Source: Comamonas_C sp026954015
Lineage (GTDB): Bacteria > Pseudomonadota > Gammaproteobacteria > Burkholderiales > Burkholderiaceae_C
Direction: 5' to 3'
DNA length: 64,000 bases
Assembly: GCA_035063785.1 (NCBI GenBank)
Contig: JAPSFS010000011.1
Location: forward strand, 47,967-111,966
The notes beneath the pieces are model-generated. The model saw only the letters and a program-made list of their open reading frames with translations, had not been told where the DNA came from and made no database searches. Shown here in pieces: positions 30,301-38,731 of this stretch. Each line of letters starts with the position of its first letter. Positions within the stretch are counted from its first letter, which is position 1. The position numbers and the translations under genes are program-made.

Positions 30301-32113
30301 TGCAGTTCGGCGCAGCCTGCGAGCCGTACCAGACACCGCACTGATCGATGCGGTTCGCGGTATTGGTCGTCGCATCCGGGCTGGTCATCACCCAGAACGA
30401 CACCACGCACTGGCCGGGTGTGTTGCCGCTGGCTGCCGCCAGCGTCGGGATGATGAAATCCACGGCGGTTGCGCCCTTGGCGGGCACGTTGCCGAGCACG
30501 CCGCACGCTGGAGTCAACGTCGGCGTGTAGTCCGCGCCGCCGATGGTTCCAGTGAGGAAGGTCGAGCCGTTTTTCAGCGCGTCGGTGAGGTGCACATCGG
30601 TGCGGTCCGTCGTGCCGAAGTTGCTGATCGTGACCGTGTACCGGACCGCGCTGCCAGGCGCCGCATTTGCCGGCGAGCGCGACTTGTCGACGAACAGCTC
30701 GTCGATGATCGTGACTGCTGCGCTCGCGTCCTGGCTGACGATGGCCGCATCGCCCACGTCGATCGCAGCTTTAGGAATGCTGTTGGTGAAGGTGAGCGGG
30801 GTGTTGTTGTCCGTCGTTCCCGTGAAGGTGACCGCGATCGTGCAACTACTGCCAGCGGGAATGCTGTAACCACCCGTCTGGAAGCCGCCGCCAGCGCTGG
30901 CGGTGTAGGTGTTGGTACCACCGCAGCTGTTGCTGATGCCCGTCGGCGTCAGGCGTTGACCCGATTGCCCTCCGCCATCGATGTTGAGCTCGTTGAACTG
31001 CGTCACCGGCAACGCAACGGTGCCGCTGTTGGTCAGCGTCACGACGAACGTCCCGTTTTGGCCGCTGGCGACGCGCGCCGGGGTTGCACTCTTGGTGACC
31101 GAAAGCGGCGAGCGCACGGTGATGTTGGCCGTGGCCGTCGTGCCGGGCTTGAGGCCCTGGTCACTGCCAAAGCCGGCAGGGTCGAGCCTGTTCTGCTGAT
31201 TGGCCAGTTGGTACTCGCCATTGGTCTGGCGCGCCTTGACCTGCATCGTCACGGTACAGGTCTGGCCCGACGCGAGCGATGCGTCGGTGACGCTGACCTT
31301 GGCGTTGTCGCCCGTGGTCAACGCCGCAGCAGCGCTCGGCCCGCAGCCCGCAAGCGTGGCCGGAGTGCCTTCGGGCTCGATCACCGCCTTGCCACCAGCC
31401 GTCGGAAACACGTCCTCGAAATGAATGCCGCTGAGCGCAACGCCATCGGCCGGATTGGTGATCTTGAGCGTCAGCGTGGCGGGCGCTCCCCCGAGGACCG
31501 CCGTGGAGGGCGAAAACGCCTTGGTCCAGGTGGGCCGCGCAGCCTCCAGAACGGCGAAACCCTGGCTCCCGCCAGTCTTGTTGGTGTCGCTGCCCGCCGT
31601 GCCCACCGCACCCTCATCCAACGCATAGGTGACGGTGGAGGATGCACCTGCGGACGAGATCGCCATCACCGGCACGTCCACATAACACACGCCGGGTGTA
31701 CCTCCAGCCTTGGCGGGCACGGTCAGGCCGGTCAGCTTCACATTGCCTGCGCCGGCGGATACATCCACTGCACCGCCGGTACAGCCCGTGCCTGTGATGG
31801 GAAACGGAGGGGAGCCCACCACTACCAGCGTGTTGGTGCCGCCGCCCGTAGGCGACACATCGAAGTGCACCCCATTGAACGGGGTTGCCGAATCATTCTG
31901 CAGCGTGAAGCGGACGACGGTCTGCTCGCCCGGCTTGAGCGTGGTCTTCTGGCCAGGCGCGTTGTTCACGCCCACCGTGAATTCGGGATTCGGGTCGGCC
32001 AACGCGGCCACCGAGATCAACCCGATTGCGAGCAGCACCGCCCCCCGACGCAACCACCCGGCAACCGGGGACACGCAGCGGCTGGATGCCAGCACCGAAT
32101 GCGACAACGACAT
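24335..32113 (-). CDS. Giant exported DUF11/SdrD-repeat surface protein
   Basis: A 2592-residue protein with a signal peptide (hydrophobic residues about 22-37, cleavage after AALA). From about residue 190 to 1440 it is built of tandem DUF11-like beta-sandwich repeats, nine or so beginning K-x-F/S-P...APG and containing LTNxN and DPLP. Three SdrD/Cna-B-like domains follow (ISGKVY or SGSVF...D.NNDG at about 1453, 1588 and 1708). Then come another DUF11, a further B-like domain near 1966, a carboxypeptidase-regulatory-like module near 2098, a DUF11 near 2256 and a last VFDDKNANGYQDQGE domain. The start at 32113 has GAGAGGGG 8 bases upstream. Likely a cell-surface adhesin or fibre, by inference. 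Confidence 0.75.
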   Translation of the reverse strand: MSLSHSVLASSRCVSPVAGWLRRGAVLLAIGLISVAALADPNPEFTVGVNNAPGQKTTLKPGEQTVVRFTLQNDSATPFNGVHFDVSPTGGGTNTLVVVGSPPFPITGTGCTGGAVDVSAGAGNVKLTGLTVPAKAGGTPGVCYVDVPVMAISSAGASSTVTYALDEGAVGTAGSDTNKTGGSQGFAVLEAARPTWTKAFSPSTAVLGGAPATLTLKITNPADGVALSGIHFEDVFPTAGGKAVIEPEGTPATLAGCGPSAAAALTTGDNAKVSVTDASLASGQTCTVTMQVKARQTNGEYQLANQQNRLDPAGFGSDQGLKPGTTATANITVRSPLSVTKSATPARVASGQNGTFVVTLTNSGTVALPVTQFNELNIDGGGQSGQRLTPTGISNSCGGTNTYTASAGGGFQTGGYSIPAGSSCTIAVTFTGTTDNNTPLTFTNSIPKAAIDVGDAAIVSQDASAAVTIIDELFVDKSRSPANAAPGSAVRYTVTISNFGTTDRTDVHLTDALKNGSTFLTGTIGGADYTPTLTPACGVLGNVPAKGATAVDFIIPTLAAASGNTPGQCVVSFWVMTSPDATTNTANRIDQCGVWYGSQAAPNCNGRPSNEVTTTYQKALVADKTFNGTNYQYPGGMPNGTDQTGLSKPEGTPVTMRIRVRNYSDAPLTTVTLGDTFPSGLKIAAVPNASSTCGGTVTAAAGTTSIALNGAEIPARTASTNAPGLCTVQVDVVGPAGTYPNTAQVTATQTYADGEVATVEANTNQATLTYTGALETAKVFIPGAMTADGKAQVRIRLTNTDPVNALTDVSVTDPLPAAPNGLVLANPAGMYTTCGGSPVVTGAAGGNQARLTGAALPPGGSCDFLFDVVNTGSGTGNWVNTIPIGGVTAANDVHNTTPVTATLLRSSEAVPTLSKSISPTTVAPGEAARLTILITNGNQAVTGLAVTDYFTTDGTASGTPNGMRIANPANVATTCTGAVPAAIVGSAQLALTGGQLAASASCTLSVDVTSTNPGAVVNTIPLKAITTDQGHTNSTTMGSATLQTNKSMTLDKHFIPNVASAGERVRLRINFHNSTMVAATNFALTDNLPAGMVVPPGPNVVQTCGPNTVVDVSDATKVMISRGTLAAAVGGSTTSCYVELDVQASAEGDYVNTIPNRGFTVDGDPVDHPPSSDTLHVLKPLVLHKAIDSRTLDAGSPAGFTTGAATRAQGQPATLTLRLTNPNTSAVSELVVIDNLPTGLVVALTPDTATTCSNGTVTAAPSATSVRLTGATLAAGASCDVTVQVLSNTPGNYVNTVPAGAVTTKEGVTNGSVTNAELVVSGVPTVAKQFTPAVIPANGTSRLTIVLGNPNTTELTLTAALVDTLPTAPGTMKVATPPAVGGTCPGTVTAAAGALSVTYASGAKIPAGGCTIEVNVTADLAGTYNNTIPSGALQTDGGHNADAANAPLKVSTQGYISGKVYADNNVTPDGVFNGTDQPIAGVPVELHAGNSCTGALLATATTDALGNYLFSDLAAGSYSVCQGSQPPGTSNGTTTAGTIQSVNGSTGTPGSASNPSATTSAIAGIVLGATGTGEVSGSVDNNFAEIKPSSISGKVYKDLNNDGLINGADSGIGGQTVQLLDGMGNVVQTTVTDADGNYRFDNLLPGTYSVRQPAQPDGTSNGKAAGGSVPNGGTAGVGSNPSATSSQIAGIVLPPNTHATGNNFGEIPGNRTISGSVFLDVNNDGLMNGTDHGIGGVPITLTGTDVNGNTITRSTTTQPDGSYSFTDLPEGTYTIVQPGQPDGTTNAPPHAGTTGGTPSNPTATSSQIASINLTGANTVSANNNFPEQPGPHPDLKIVKTSLTNTLAAGSSVPGVFTLTPSNIGTVPTSGTITVTDPLPAGMTLAAPATGAGWSCPAPAGATSVTCTSDAVIAAGATGAPITIKVLASVSASGELLTNIARISGGGEPDGFVGPENESAAQVQASAPAKVSGTVWRDVNHDRVLDPGEPRVSGVRVELKRDGVVVASAVTDEQGRYTIDGVPPGTGYELRFIDAAGVVYLGGVTNETGAVATPGHRDLNDPNPGTNAGNPAGATIVDGTLEGMTLLAGDNIVEQSLPLDPSGVIYDAVTRQPVAGAVVTITGPAGFDPTVHLAGSQGTQTTGADGYYQFWLSPSAPAGTYTLQVTAPAGYVPGPSTMLPACAPPTLDVSAGLHNPEVIQQSAGAPGTGVPAQDPAACTGATAPNTTQYYFSFTINPAVSHHVVNNHIPLDPVSGGAIVMTKTSPKVNVTKGELVPYTITATNTLAVTLTNVNVQDQIPPGFRYRIGSATYNGLPLEPAVSARLLQWPSQTFAPAEKKTFQMLLMVGAGVGEGEYVNQTWSINDTVKERISNVATATVRVVPDPLFDCSDLIGTVFDDKNANGYQDQGELGIPNVRVVTVRGLLVTSDAQGRFHVACADIPQADHGSNFVMKLDERTLPSGYRLTTENPRDVRVTRGKMVKLNFGATVHKVLRLEVDQRAFTPDTDELAPVWAARLAPLALQLAERPSVLRIAYRMGTNAEKKVAERRLEALAQHLRSVYAEQARQASREHDTPRLVIETESFATQHAEGGAQ

Positions 32114-32319
32114 GGATAAAACCCCTCTCGAACGCTGCGCCCCGGGGCTGCAGACGATGACCGCCACAACTGAGCAGGTGCCGCGCCGTGTTACGTCACG
32201 ACGCAGCCGGTTGCAATTATTTGGGAGAGGGGAGTGTCGGTTGCCGCAAAACCCCGAATTTCGCTGGTCATTCGGCGATTGCGTTCGGTTTTCGAGACAA
32301 ATACGTTGTCAGGACGCAA

Positions 32320-33006
<687 letters not shown>

Positions 33007-33046
33007 GGGGCCGCATTGTCGCAGCGGCGCTGCTACCATGTGTCCG

Positions 33047-33451
33047 ATGCCTGCCTACGCCTTCCGCGCCGAGGCGCGCCCGCAGTTCCTGCCCGAGCAT
33101 TCGTCGCCCGAGCGCGGCATCTACAGCTTCGCGTACACGATCACGATCACCAACGTGGGCGACGTGACCGCGCAACTGATCGCGCGCCACTGGATCATCG
33201 TGGACGCGCACGGCGGCGTGCAGGAGGTCAAGGGGCTGGGGGTGGTGGGCCAGCAGCCGCTGCTCGCGCCCGGCGAGGCGTTCGAGTACACGAGCGGCTG
33301 CCGCCTCACGACCGCCAGCGGCAGCATGCACGGCAGCTACTTCTGCGTGGCCGAGGATGGCGAGCACTTCGACTGCCCGGTGCCGCTGTTCTCGCTGGAG
33401 GCCGTCGCGGGCGACGGCGAAGCCGCGCAACCGGGGCGCGTGCTGCACTGA
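33047..33451 (+). CDS. apaG: Co2+/Mg2+ efflux-associated protein ApaG
   Basis: A small beta-sandwich (DUF525, fibronectin-III-like) protein linked to cobalt resistance and Mg efflux in enterics, molecular role unsettled. It has 134 residues with FAYTITITNVGDVTAQLIARHWII, VVGQQPLLAPGEAFEYTSGC and GSMHGSYF, all diagnostic. An in-frame ATG at 33038 is also possible. ApaG normally sits beside rpe in related bacteria, as here. Confidence 0.94.
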   Translation: MPAYAFRAEARPQFLPEHSSPERGIYSFAYTITITNVGDVTAQLIARHWIIVDAHGGVQEVKGLGVVGQQPLLAPGEAFEYTSGCRLTTASGSMHGSYFCVAEDGEHFDCPVPLFSLEAVAGDGEAAQPGRVLH

Positions 33452-33541
33452 GCAACCCCTGCGTGACGCCGCGCCCAAGCGCGCAGCGTCACGCGCTACG
33501 CTTGAAGCACCCGCGCCGTGCGTGCGGGACAAGGAATTCGG

Positions 33542-34816
33542 ATGGACGCATGGATGAATTGGGGCACCCGCTGGCTGCACCCCGCGGCCGCACTGCCGAC
33601 GGCGCAGTGGGCGCTGCTGCTGGCCGTGGCCACGGTGGTCGGCTACCTGGTGCAGCGCCACAGCGGCCTGCCCAAGGTGGTGGGCTACACGCTGGTGGGT
33701 ACCGTGGTGGGGCTGCTGGGCTTTGGCGGCGCGGTGTGGCCGCTGCAGGGCGCGGGGCTGTTCCTGATGGAGCTGGCGGTGGCGGTGGTGCTGTTCGAGT
33801 GCGGCGGACGGCTGCCGATGCGCTGGTTTCGCCACAACCCCATGGTGCTGGTGCAGAGCATCGCCGAGTCGGTGCTGACCTACGTGGCGGTGTACTGGGC
33901 GATGCGCGCGCTCGCGGTGCCGACGCACGCCGCGGGGCCGCTGGCGCTGGTGGCGGTGGCGGCCTCGCCCACGGTGCTGATGCGCGTGGTCTCGGACACG
34001 CGCGCCTCGGGCGCGGTGACCGAGCGCGCGATCGTGCTGTGCACGCTCTCGTCGCTGTACGTGCTGACGCTGGGCGCGGCGCAGGCCGAGCTGCTCACGC
34101 AGCCGGCGGCGGACTGGGTGCGGGCGCTGGGCTCGGTGGCGCGGGTGCTGGGTGCATCGCTGGCGCTGGGCGCGCTGCTGGCGCTGGTGCTGCGCCTGGC
34201 GCTGCGCGCAATGAGCCCGCTGAGCGAGAACACCGCCATCCTGGTGCTGGCGCTGATCGCGCTGGCCACGGCGCTTGCCGCGCCGCTGGGCGGTTCGGCG
34301 CCGCTGGCGGCGCTGATCGGCGGCATGCTGCTCAAGCAGATCCACCCGCGCCCGTGGGCATGGCCGCGCCAGGCGAGCTCGGCGCGCGCGCTGCTTGCGA
34401 TACTGATGTTCGTGCTGGTGTCCACCGTCGCGGCGCAGGGCGAGTGGAGCCCCGCCGTGGCCGCGAGCGTGCTGGCGCTGGTGGCCGTGCGGCTGGTGGC
34501 GAAGGCGATCGGCGTGGGCCTGGCCAACGCGGGCAGCGGCGCGAGCTGGCGCCAGGCGGTGTGGCTCAGCGGCGCGCTCACGCCGATGTCGGCGGTGGCG
34601 CTGCTCGTCACGTCGGGCTTCATGGCGACGTCGCAGGAGACGGGCGCGCTCATCGCGCGCATCGCGCTGCCGGCCATCCTGCTCATGGAGGTGCTGGGCG
34701 CGGTGATCGCGACGCTGGCGGTATACGCCGCGGGCGAGAGCATCAAGCCCTGGGCGCCACAGATGCGGCTGCGCGCAGGCGCCCAGGAAGAAGCGACCGA
34801 CGAGGAGTCCCCATGA
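33542..34816 (+). CDS. CPA2-family cation:proton antiporter
   Basis: A 424-residue integral membrane protein with about 12 hydrophobic helices and the Na+/H+ exchanger fold of the CPA2 family: GYLVQRHSGLPKVVGYTLVG near residue 35, LFECGGRLP near 85 and GGMLLKQIHP near 265. It lacks an obvious RCK/TrkA-N regulatory domain, so it is shorter than KefB/KefC. AAGGA lies 7 bases before the ATG. Its stop overlaps the start of a YbdK-type glutamate-cysteine ligase gene, so cotranslation is likely. A link between thiol synthesis and ion efflux, as with Kef, is tempting but only an inference. Confidence 0.8.
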   Translation: MDAWMNWGTRWLHPAAALPTAQWALLLAVATVVGYLVQRHSGLPKVVGYTLVGTVVGLLGFGGAVWPLQGAGLFLMELAVAVVLFECGGRLPMRWFRHNPMVLVQSIAESVLTYVAVYWAMRALAVPTHAAGPLALVAVAASPTVLMRVVSDTRASGAVTERAIVLCTLSSLYVLTLGAAQAELLTQPAADWVRALGSVARVLGASLALGALLALVLRLALRAMSPLSENTAILVLALIALATALAAPLGGSAPLAALIGGMLLKQIHPRPWAWPRQASSARALLAILMFVLVSTVAAQGEWSPAVAASVLALVAVRLVAKAIGVGLANAGSGASWRQAVWLSGALTPMSAVALLVTSGFMATSQETGALIARIALPAILLMEVLGAVIATLAVYAAGESIKPWAPQMRLRAGAQEEATDEESP

Positions 34817-35934
34817 ACCTGGAAGCCTTCCACGATTCACAGCCGCTCACGCTCGGCGTGGAGCTGGAGCTGCAGCTCGTCAACACGCACGACTACGACC
34901 TTGCGCCCTATGCCGAGGACATGCTGCGCCTGATGAAGAAGGAACCGCTGCCCGGCAGCGTGGTGCCGGAGATGACGAGCGGCATGATCGAGATTTCCAC
35001 CGACGTGTGCCGCAGCAGCGCCGAGGTGCTGGGCCAGCTCACGCAGATCCGCGACGCGCTCGTGAAAAGCGCGGACAAGCTCAACATCGCGGTGCTCGGC
35101 GGCGGCACGCACCCGTTTCAGCAGTGGCACGAGCGGCGCATCTACGACAAGCCGCGCTTTCTGGAGCTGTCGCAGCTCTACGGCTACCTGTCCAAGCAGT
35201 TCACCATCTTCGGCCAGCACGTGCACGTGGGCTGCCCCGACGCGGACGCGGCGCTCCTGATGCTGCACCGCATGAGCCGCTACATTGCGCACTTCATCGC
35301 GCTCTCGGCGTCCAGCCCCTACGTGCAGGGGCACGACACGCAGTTCGATTCGGCGCGGCTCAATTCCGTGTTCGCGTTTCCGCTCTCGGGGCGCGCGCCC
35401 TGCGTGCTCACCTGGGCCGCGTTCGAGGACTACTTCGACAAGATGACGGGCACCGGCGTGGTCAAGAGCATGAAGGATTTCTACTGGGACATCCGCCCCA
35501 AGCCGGGCTTCGGCACGGTGGAAATCCGCGTGTTCGACACACCGCTCACGATCGAGCGCGCGGCGGCGCTGGCGGGCTACGTGCAGTCGCTGGCGGCATG
35601 GTTTATGGCCGAACAGCCCTTCACGCCCTCCGAGGACGATTACCTCGTCTACACCTACAACCGCTTCCAGGCCTGCCGCTTCGGGCTGGAGGCCGAGTAC
35701 GTCGAGCCCGCGACCGGCGAGCACCTGCCGCTGCGCGAGCACATCCTGCGCACGATGGGCCGCATCGCGCCCCACGCCGAGGCGCACGGCGCCACCGGCG
35801 CACTGCAACTGTTGCGCGACGAGGCAGCAGCGGGGCACAACGACGCGCGCTGGCTGCGCGAGCGCATGGCGCGCGAGGAGCTGCTGGCGGAAGTGACGCG
35901 CCAGGCGGCGCTGCGCTTTCGCGCAGCGCGGTGA
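34813..35934 (+). CDS. ybdK: YbdK-type carboxylate-amine ligase (glutamate-cysteine ligase 2)
   Basis: GCS2-family ATP-grasp-like ligase. The E. coli relative has weak glutamate-cysteine ligase activity. The 373-residue protein has LGVELELQLVN at the N-terminus, VVPEMTSGMIEISTDVCRS, FGQHVHVGCPD and FGTVEIRVFDTPLT, all family motifs including metal-binding Glu and His. The ATG overlaps the antiporter stop (ATGA). It lies 10 bp ahead of thiL. Confidence 0.85.
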   Translation: MNLEAFHDSQPLTLGVELELQLVNTHDYDLAPYAEDMLRLMKKEPLPGSVVPEMTSGMIEISTDVCRSSAEVLGQLTQIRDALVKSADKLNIAVLGGGTHPFQQWHERRIYDKPRFLELSQLYGYLSKQFTIFGQHVHVGCPDADAALLMLHRMSRYIAHFIALSASSPYVQGHDTQFDSARLNSVFAFPLSGRAPCVLTWAAFEDYFDKMTGTGVVKSMKDFYWDIRPKPGFGTVEIRVFDTPLTIERAAALAGYVQSLAAWFMAEQPFTPSEDDYLVYTYNRFQACRFGLEAEYVEPATGEHLPLREHILRTMGRIAPHAEAHGATGALQLLRDEAAAGHNDARWLRERMAREELLAEVTRQAALRFRAAR

Positions 35935-35944
35935 GTGGGCGAGC

Positions 35945-36940
35945 ATGGGTGAGTTCGACCTGATCGCGCGCTACTTCACGCGGCCCGCGCGCCGCGCCGC
36001 GCTGGGCGTGGGCGACGACTGCGCGCTGCTCGCGCCCGCGCCCGGCATGCAACTGGCCGTCTCCAGCGACATGCTGGTCGAGGGGCGGCATTTCTTCGCC
36101 GGCACCGATCCCGAGGCGCTGGGCCACAAGGCGCTGGCGGTGAATCTTTCCGACCTGGCGGCCTGCGGCGCCCGCCCGCTGGCGTTCACGCTGGCGCTCG
36201 CGCTGCCCAAGGTGGACGAGCCCTGGCTTGCGGCCTTCGCGCGCGGGCTGCTGGCGCTGGCCGACGCGCACGGCTGCGAACTCGTCGGCGGCGACACCAC
36301 GGCGGGGCCGCTGAACCTGTGCATCACCGTGTTCGGCGAGGTGGCGCAGGGCGACGCGCTCAAGCGCAGCGGCGCGCGCGCGGGCGACGACGTGTGGGTG
36401 AGCGGCGCGCCGGGGCAGGCGCGGCTGGCGCTGGACGCGCTGCGCAGCGCGTGGCGGCTGCCCGAGGCGGTGCTTGCCACCGCGCGCGCGCGGCTGGAGC
36501 GCCCCACGCCGCGCGTGGCACTGGGCCTGGCGCTGCGCGGCGTGGCGACGAGCTGCATCGACGTGAGCGACGGGCTGCTGGGCGACCTGGCGCACGTGCT
36601 CGATGCATCCGGGGTGGGTGCCACGATCGAGGTGACGCCAACGACTGCGTTGATAGCTGCCAGCGCTTGCCCCACCAGCGCTGGAGCCCTGTTTGATGCA
36701 GAAACTTTGCCCCTGACCTCCACGCAGCTCCAGGGCTGCGTGCTGGCCGGGGGCGACGACTACGAACTCGTGTTCACCGCACCGCCCGCGCGGCGCGCAC
36801 TCGTGCGGGCGGCGGGTGCGGCAAGCGCCACCCGCGTGACGCGCATCGGTCGCATCGAGGCGCAGCCCGGGTTGCGCCTCACGAACGCCGAGGGACAGCC
36901 GGTACCCAACGACTTTGCCGGGTTCGACCACTTCGCGTAG
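35945..36940 (+). CDS. thiL: Thiamine-monophosphate kinase
   Basis: ATP-dependent phosphorylation of thiamine monophosphate to thiamine diphosphate. The 331-residue protein has GVGDDCALL, the SSDMLVEGRHF segment, VNLSDLAACGARP, GGDTTAGP and AGGDDYELVFTAP. Residues about 236-252 (TALIAASACPTSAGALF) are encoded by a copy of the dispersed palindromic repeat inserted in frame, in a loop that is variable in ThiL and lies before the conserved GGDDYEL motif. The enzyme looks otherwise complete. Confidence 0.94.
   Translation: MGEFDLIARYFTRPARRAALGVGDDCALLAPAPGMQLAVSSDMLVEGRHFFAGTDPEALGHKALAVNLSDLAACGARPLAFTLALALPKVDEPWLAAFARGLLALADAHGCELVGGDTTAGPLNLCITVFGEVAQGDALKRSGARAGDDVWVSGAPGQARLALDALRSAWRLPEAVLATARARLERPTPRVALGLALRGVATSCIDVSDGLLGDLAHVLDASGVGATIEVTPTTALIAASACPTSAGALFDAETLPLTSTQLQGCVLAGGDDYELVFTAPPARRALVRAAGAASATRVTRIGRIEAQPGLRLTNAEGQPVPNDFAGFDHFA
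36650..36697 (+). repeat. Dispersed palindromic repeat, copy 4, inside thiL
   Basis: The sequence runs TTGATAGCTGC, then CCAGCGCT (36660-36667) / AGCGCTGG (36677-36684), then GAGCC and a TTTGAT tail. It is translated in frame within thiL (ATA GCT GCC AGC phase) with no stop. Confidence 0.75.
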
Positions 36941-37029
36941 CGCCGCGCGACGCAGCGGCGCGGGTCAACCCTCATGGTCTCCCCGGTCAGCGCGGCCTAG
37001 ACTGACAGTTTGTTACTGCTGCCTGCCGC

Positions 37030-37638
37030 ATGAAAATCATCCACTACTACCTTGCGCCTCGGTCTCCGTGGACCTACCTCGGCCATGCGCGCCTGCTGGC
37101 GCTGGCGCAAAAGCACGGCGCGGAGGTCGAGCCGCGGCCGTTCGCCATGGGCGACGTGATCTTTCCGATGTCCGGCGGTCTGCAGCTCAAGGACCGGCCG
37201 CCGCAGCGCCAGGCCTACCGGCTGGTCGAGCTCCAGCGCTGGTCCACCTACCTCGGAATACCGCTGCATCTGCATCCCAGATACTTCCCGGTCGATGAAA
37301 CATCCGCGGCCCGCATGATCGCGGCCACCATCGTGCAGCACGGCAACGCCGCCGCGCTGCGCCTGACCGGCGCGGTGCTGCGGGCCGTCTGGGCCGAGGA
37401 GCGCGACATCTCCGACCCGCAGACGCTCACGCGCATCGGCACCGAGTGCGGGCTCGACGGCCCGGCGCTCTACGACGCGCGCATGGCGCCCGCGGCGGTT
37501 GCGCTGTACGACCGCAACACCCAGGCCGCCATCGACCTGCAGGTCTTCGGCGCGCCGTGGTACGAATTCGAAGGCGAGTCGTTCTGGGGACAGGACAGGC
37601 TCGAATTTCTCGACCGCGCGCTCGCAGCCCGCGCCTGA
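37030..37638 (+). CDS. 2-hydroxychromene-2-carboxylate isomerase-like protein
   Basis: A 202-residue thioredoxin-fold protein of the DsbA/GST-kappa superfamily. It begins MKIIHYYLAPRSPWTYLGHARL, where the SPW(T/S)Y motif takes the place of the redox CxxC. It ends with VFGAPWYEFEGESFWGQDRLEFL, typical of HCCA isomerases. Members act on glutathione conjugates in aromatic ring degradation. No other aromatic pathway gene is nearby, so the substrate is unknown. It precedes a Bug-family binding protein by 42 bp. Confidence 0.82.
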   Translation: MKIIHYYLAPRSPWTYLGHARLLALAQKHGAEVEPRPFAMGDVIFPMSGGLQLKDRPPQRQAYRLVELQRWSTYLGIPLHLHPRYFPVDETSAARMIAATIVQHGNAAALRLTGAVLRAVWAEERDISDPQTLTRIGTECGLDGPALYDARMAPAAVALYDRNTQAAIDLQVFGAPWYEFEGESFWGQDRLEFLDRALAARA

Positions 37639-37680
37639 ACCGCTGGCGCGGCGCACCATCCCCCCCACGCAAGGCACCCC

Positions 37681-38670
37681 ATGAACCCTCCTGACCGCCG
37701 CACTTTCCTCGGGCTTGCCGCCGGCATGTGCGCGCTTCCGGCGCTGCCGGGCGCCGCGTGGGCGCAGATCGCCGTCGATAACCTTCTCGTGTACGTCGGC
37801 ATCGCGCCGGGCGGCGTGTCGGACACGGCGGCGCGCACCGTTGCCGCGCGGCCAAACGCCTATGCGCGCAACATCATTGTGGAAAACCGCACCGGCGCGG
37901 GCGGCCAGCTCGCGGTCACCGCGCTGCGCGGCAAGCCGGCCGACGGCCGCACCTGCATGGTGACGCCCGCCTCGGTGCTGACGATCTATCCGCACACCTA
38001 CCGCAACCTCCCCTACGACCCGTTCCGCGATCTGGTGCCGGTGGCGCTGGCGGGGCGCTTTGAATTCGGCTTCGGCGTGGGCCCGATGGTGCCGGCATCG
38101 GTCGGCACGCTCGCGCAGTTCTTCGACTGGTGCCGGCAGAACCCCGCGCAGGCCAGCTTCGCCTCGCCCGCAGCCGGCTCGATTCCGCACTTCGTCGGCA
38201 TCCTCGCGTCACGCCACGCGGGTGTCGAGGTCGTGCACGTGCCGTACCGCGGCACGCAGCCGGCGATCCTGGACATGATCGGCGGGCAGATCGCGGCCGC
38301 GTCCGGCCCCGTGGGCGGCTTCGTGGAGCATGTGCGCGCGGGCAAGTGCCGCCTGCTCGCCACCTCGGGGCCCCAGCGCTCGCGCTTCACGCCGAGCGTG
38401 CCGACCTACGCGGAGCAGGGCATGCCCGAAATCCAGTTCGACGAGTGGCTGGGCTTCTTCATGCCGGACGGCACGCCCAGGGCACTGACCGAAGCCGCGA
38501 GCGCATCCATCCGCGAGGCGATCGCCCACCCGGACGCGGTACGCGCGCTGGCCGGCGCGGGCGTGGAGGCCGCATCATCCACCCCGGCGGAACTGGGCGC
38601 GCTGCTGCGCCGCGATTTCGACCGCTGGCAACCCATCGTCCGCTCGGTCGGGTTCGCCGCCAGTTCGTGA
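37681..38670 (+). CDS. Bug-family (TctC) tripartite tricarboxylate substrate-binding protein
   Basis: A 329-residue periplasmic binding protein with a Tat signal (RRTFLGLAAGM, cleavage after AWAQ). Family motifs are IVENRTGAGGQLAVTALRGKPADGRT, HVPYRGTQPAILDMIGGQI and an ending TPAELGALLRRDFDRW. Bug proteins are greatly expanded in Burkholderiales and bind carboxylates. No TctA/TctB membrane partners are adjacent, which is common for such orphans. The ligand cannot be predicted. Confidence 0.88.
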   Translation: MNPPDRRTFLGLAAGMCALPALPGAAWAQIAVDNLLVYVGIAPGGVSDTAARTVAARPNAYARNIIVENRTGAGGQLAVTALRGKPADGRTCMVTPASVLTIYPHTYRNLPYDPFRDLVPVALAGRFEFGFGVGPMVPASVGTLAQFFDWCRQNPAQASFASPAAGSIPHFVGILASRHAGVEVVHVPYRGTQPAILDMIGGQIAAASGPVGGFVEHVRAGKCRLLATSGPQRSRFTPSVPTYAEQGMPEIQFDEWLGFFMPDGTPRALTEAASASIREAIAHPDAVRALAGAGVEAASSTPAELGALLRRDFDRWQPIVRSVGFAASS

Positions 38671-38731
38671 CGCGCGGGCCGCGCCCCCGCCGGGAGCAGG
38701 CGGCGGCGCGCATTCGGGCACACTAGCAGGC

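Noticed and set aside
25300..31700. Regular repeats inside the giant gene as a possible CRISPR-like array
   Set aside because: The repeats are protein-level beta-sandwich modules of about 130 codons with divergent DNA, not short identical direct repeats with spacers.
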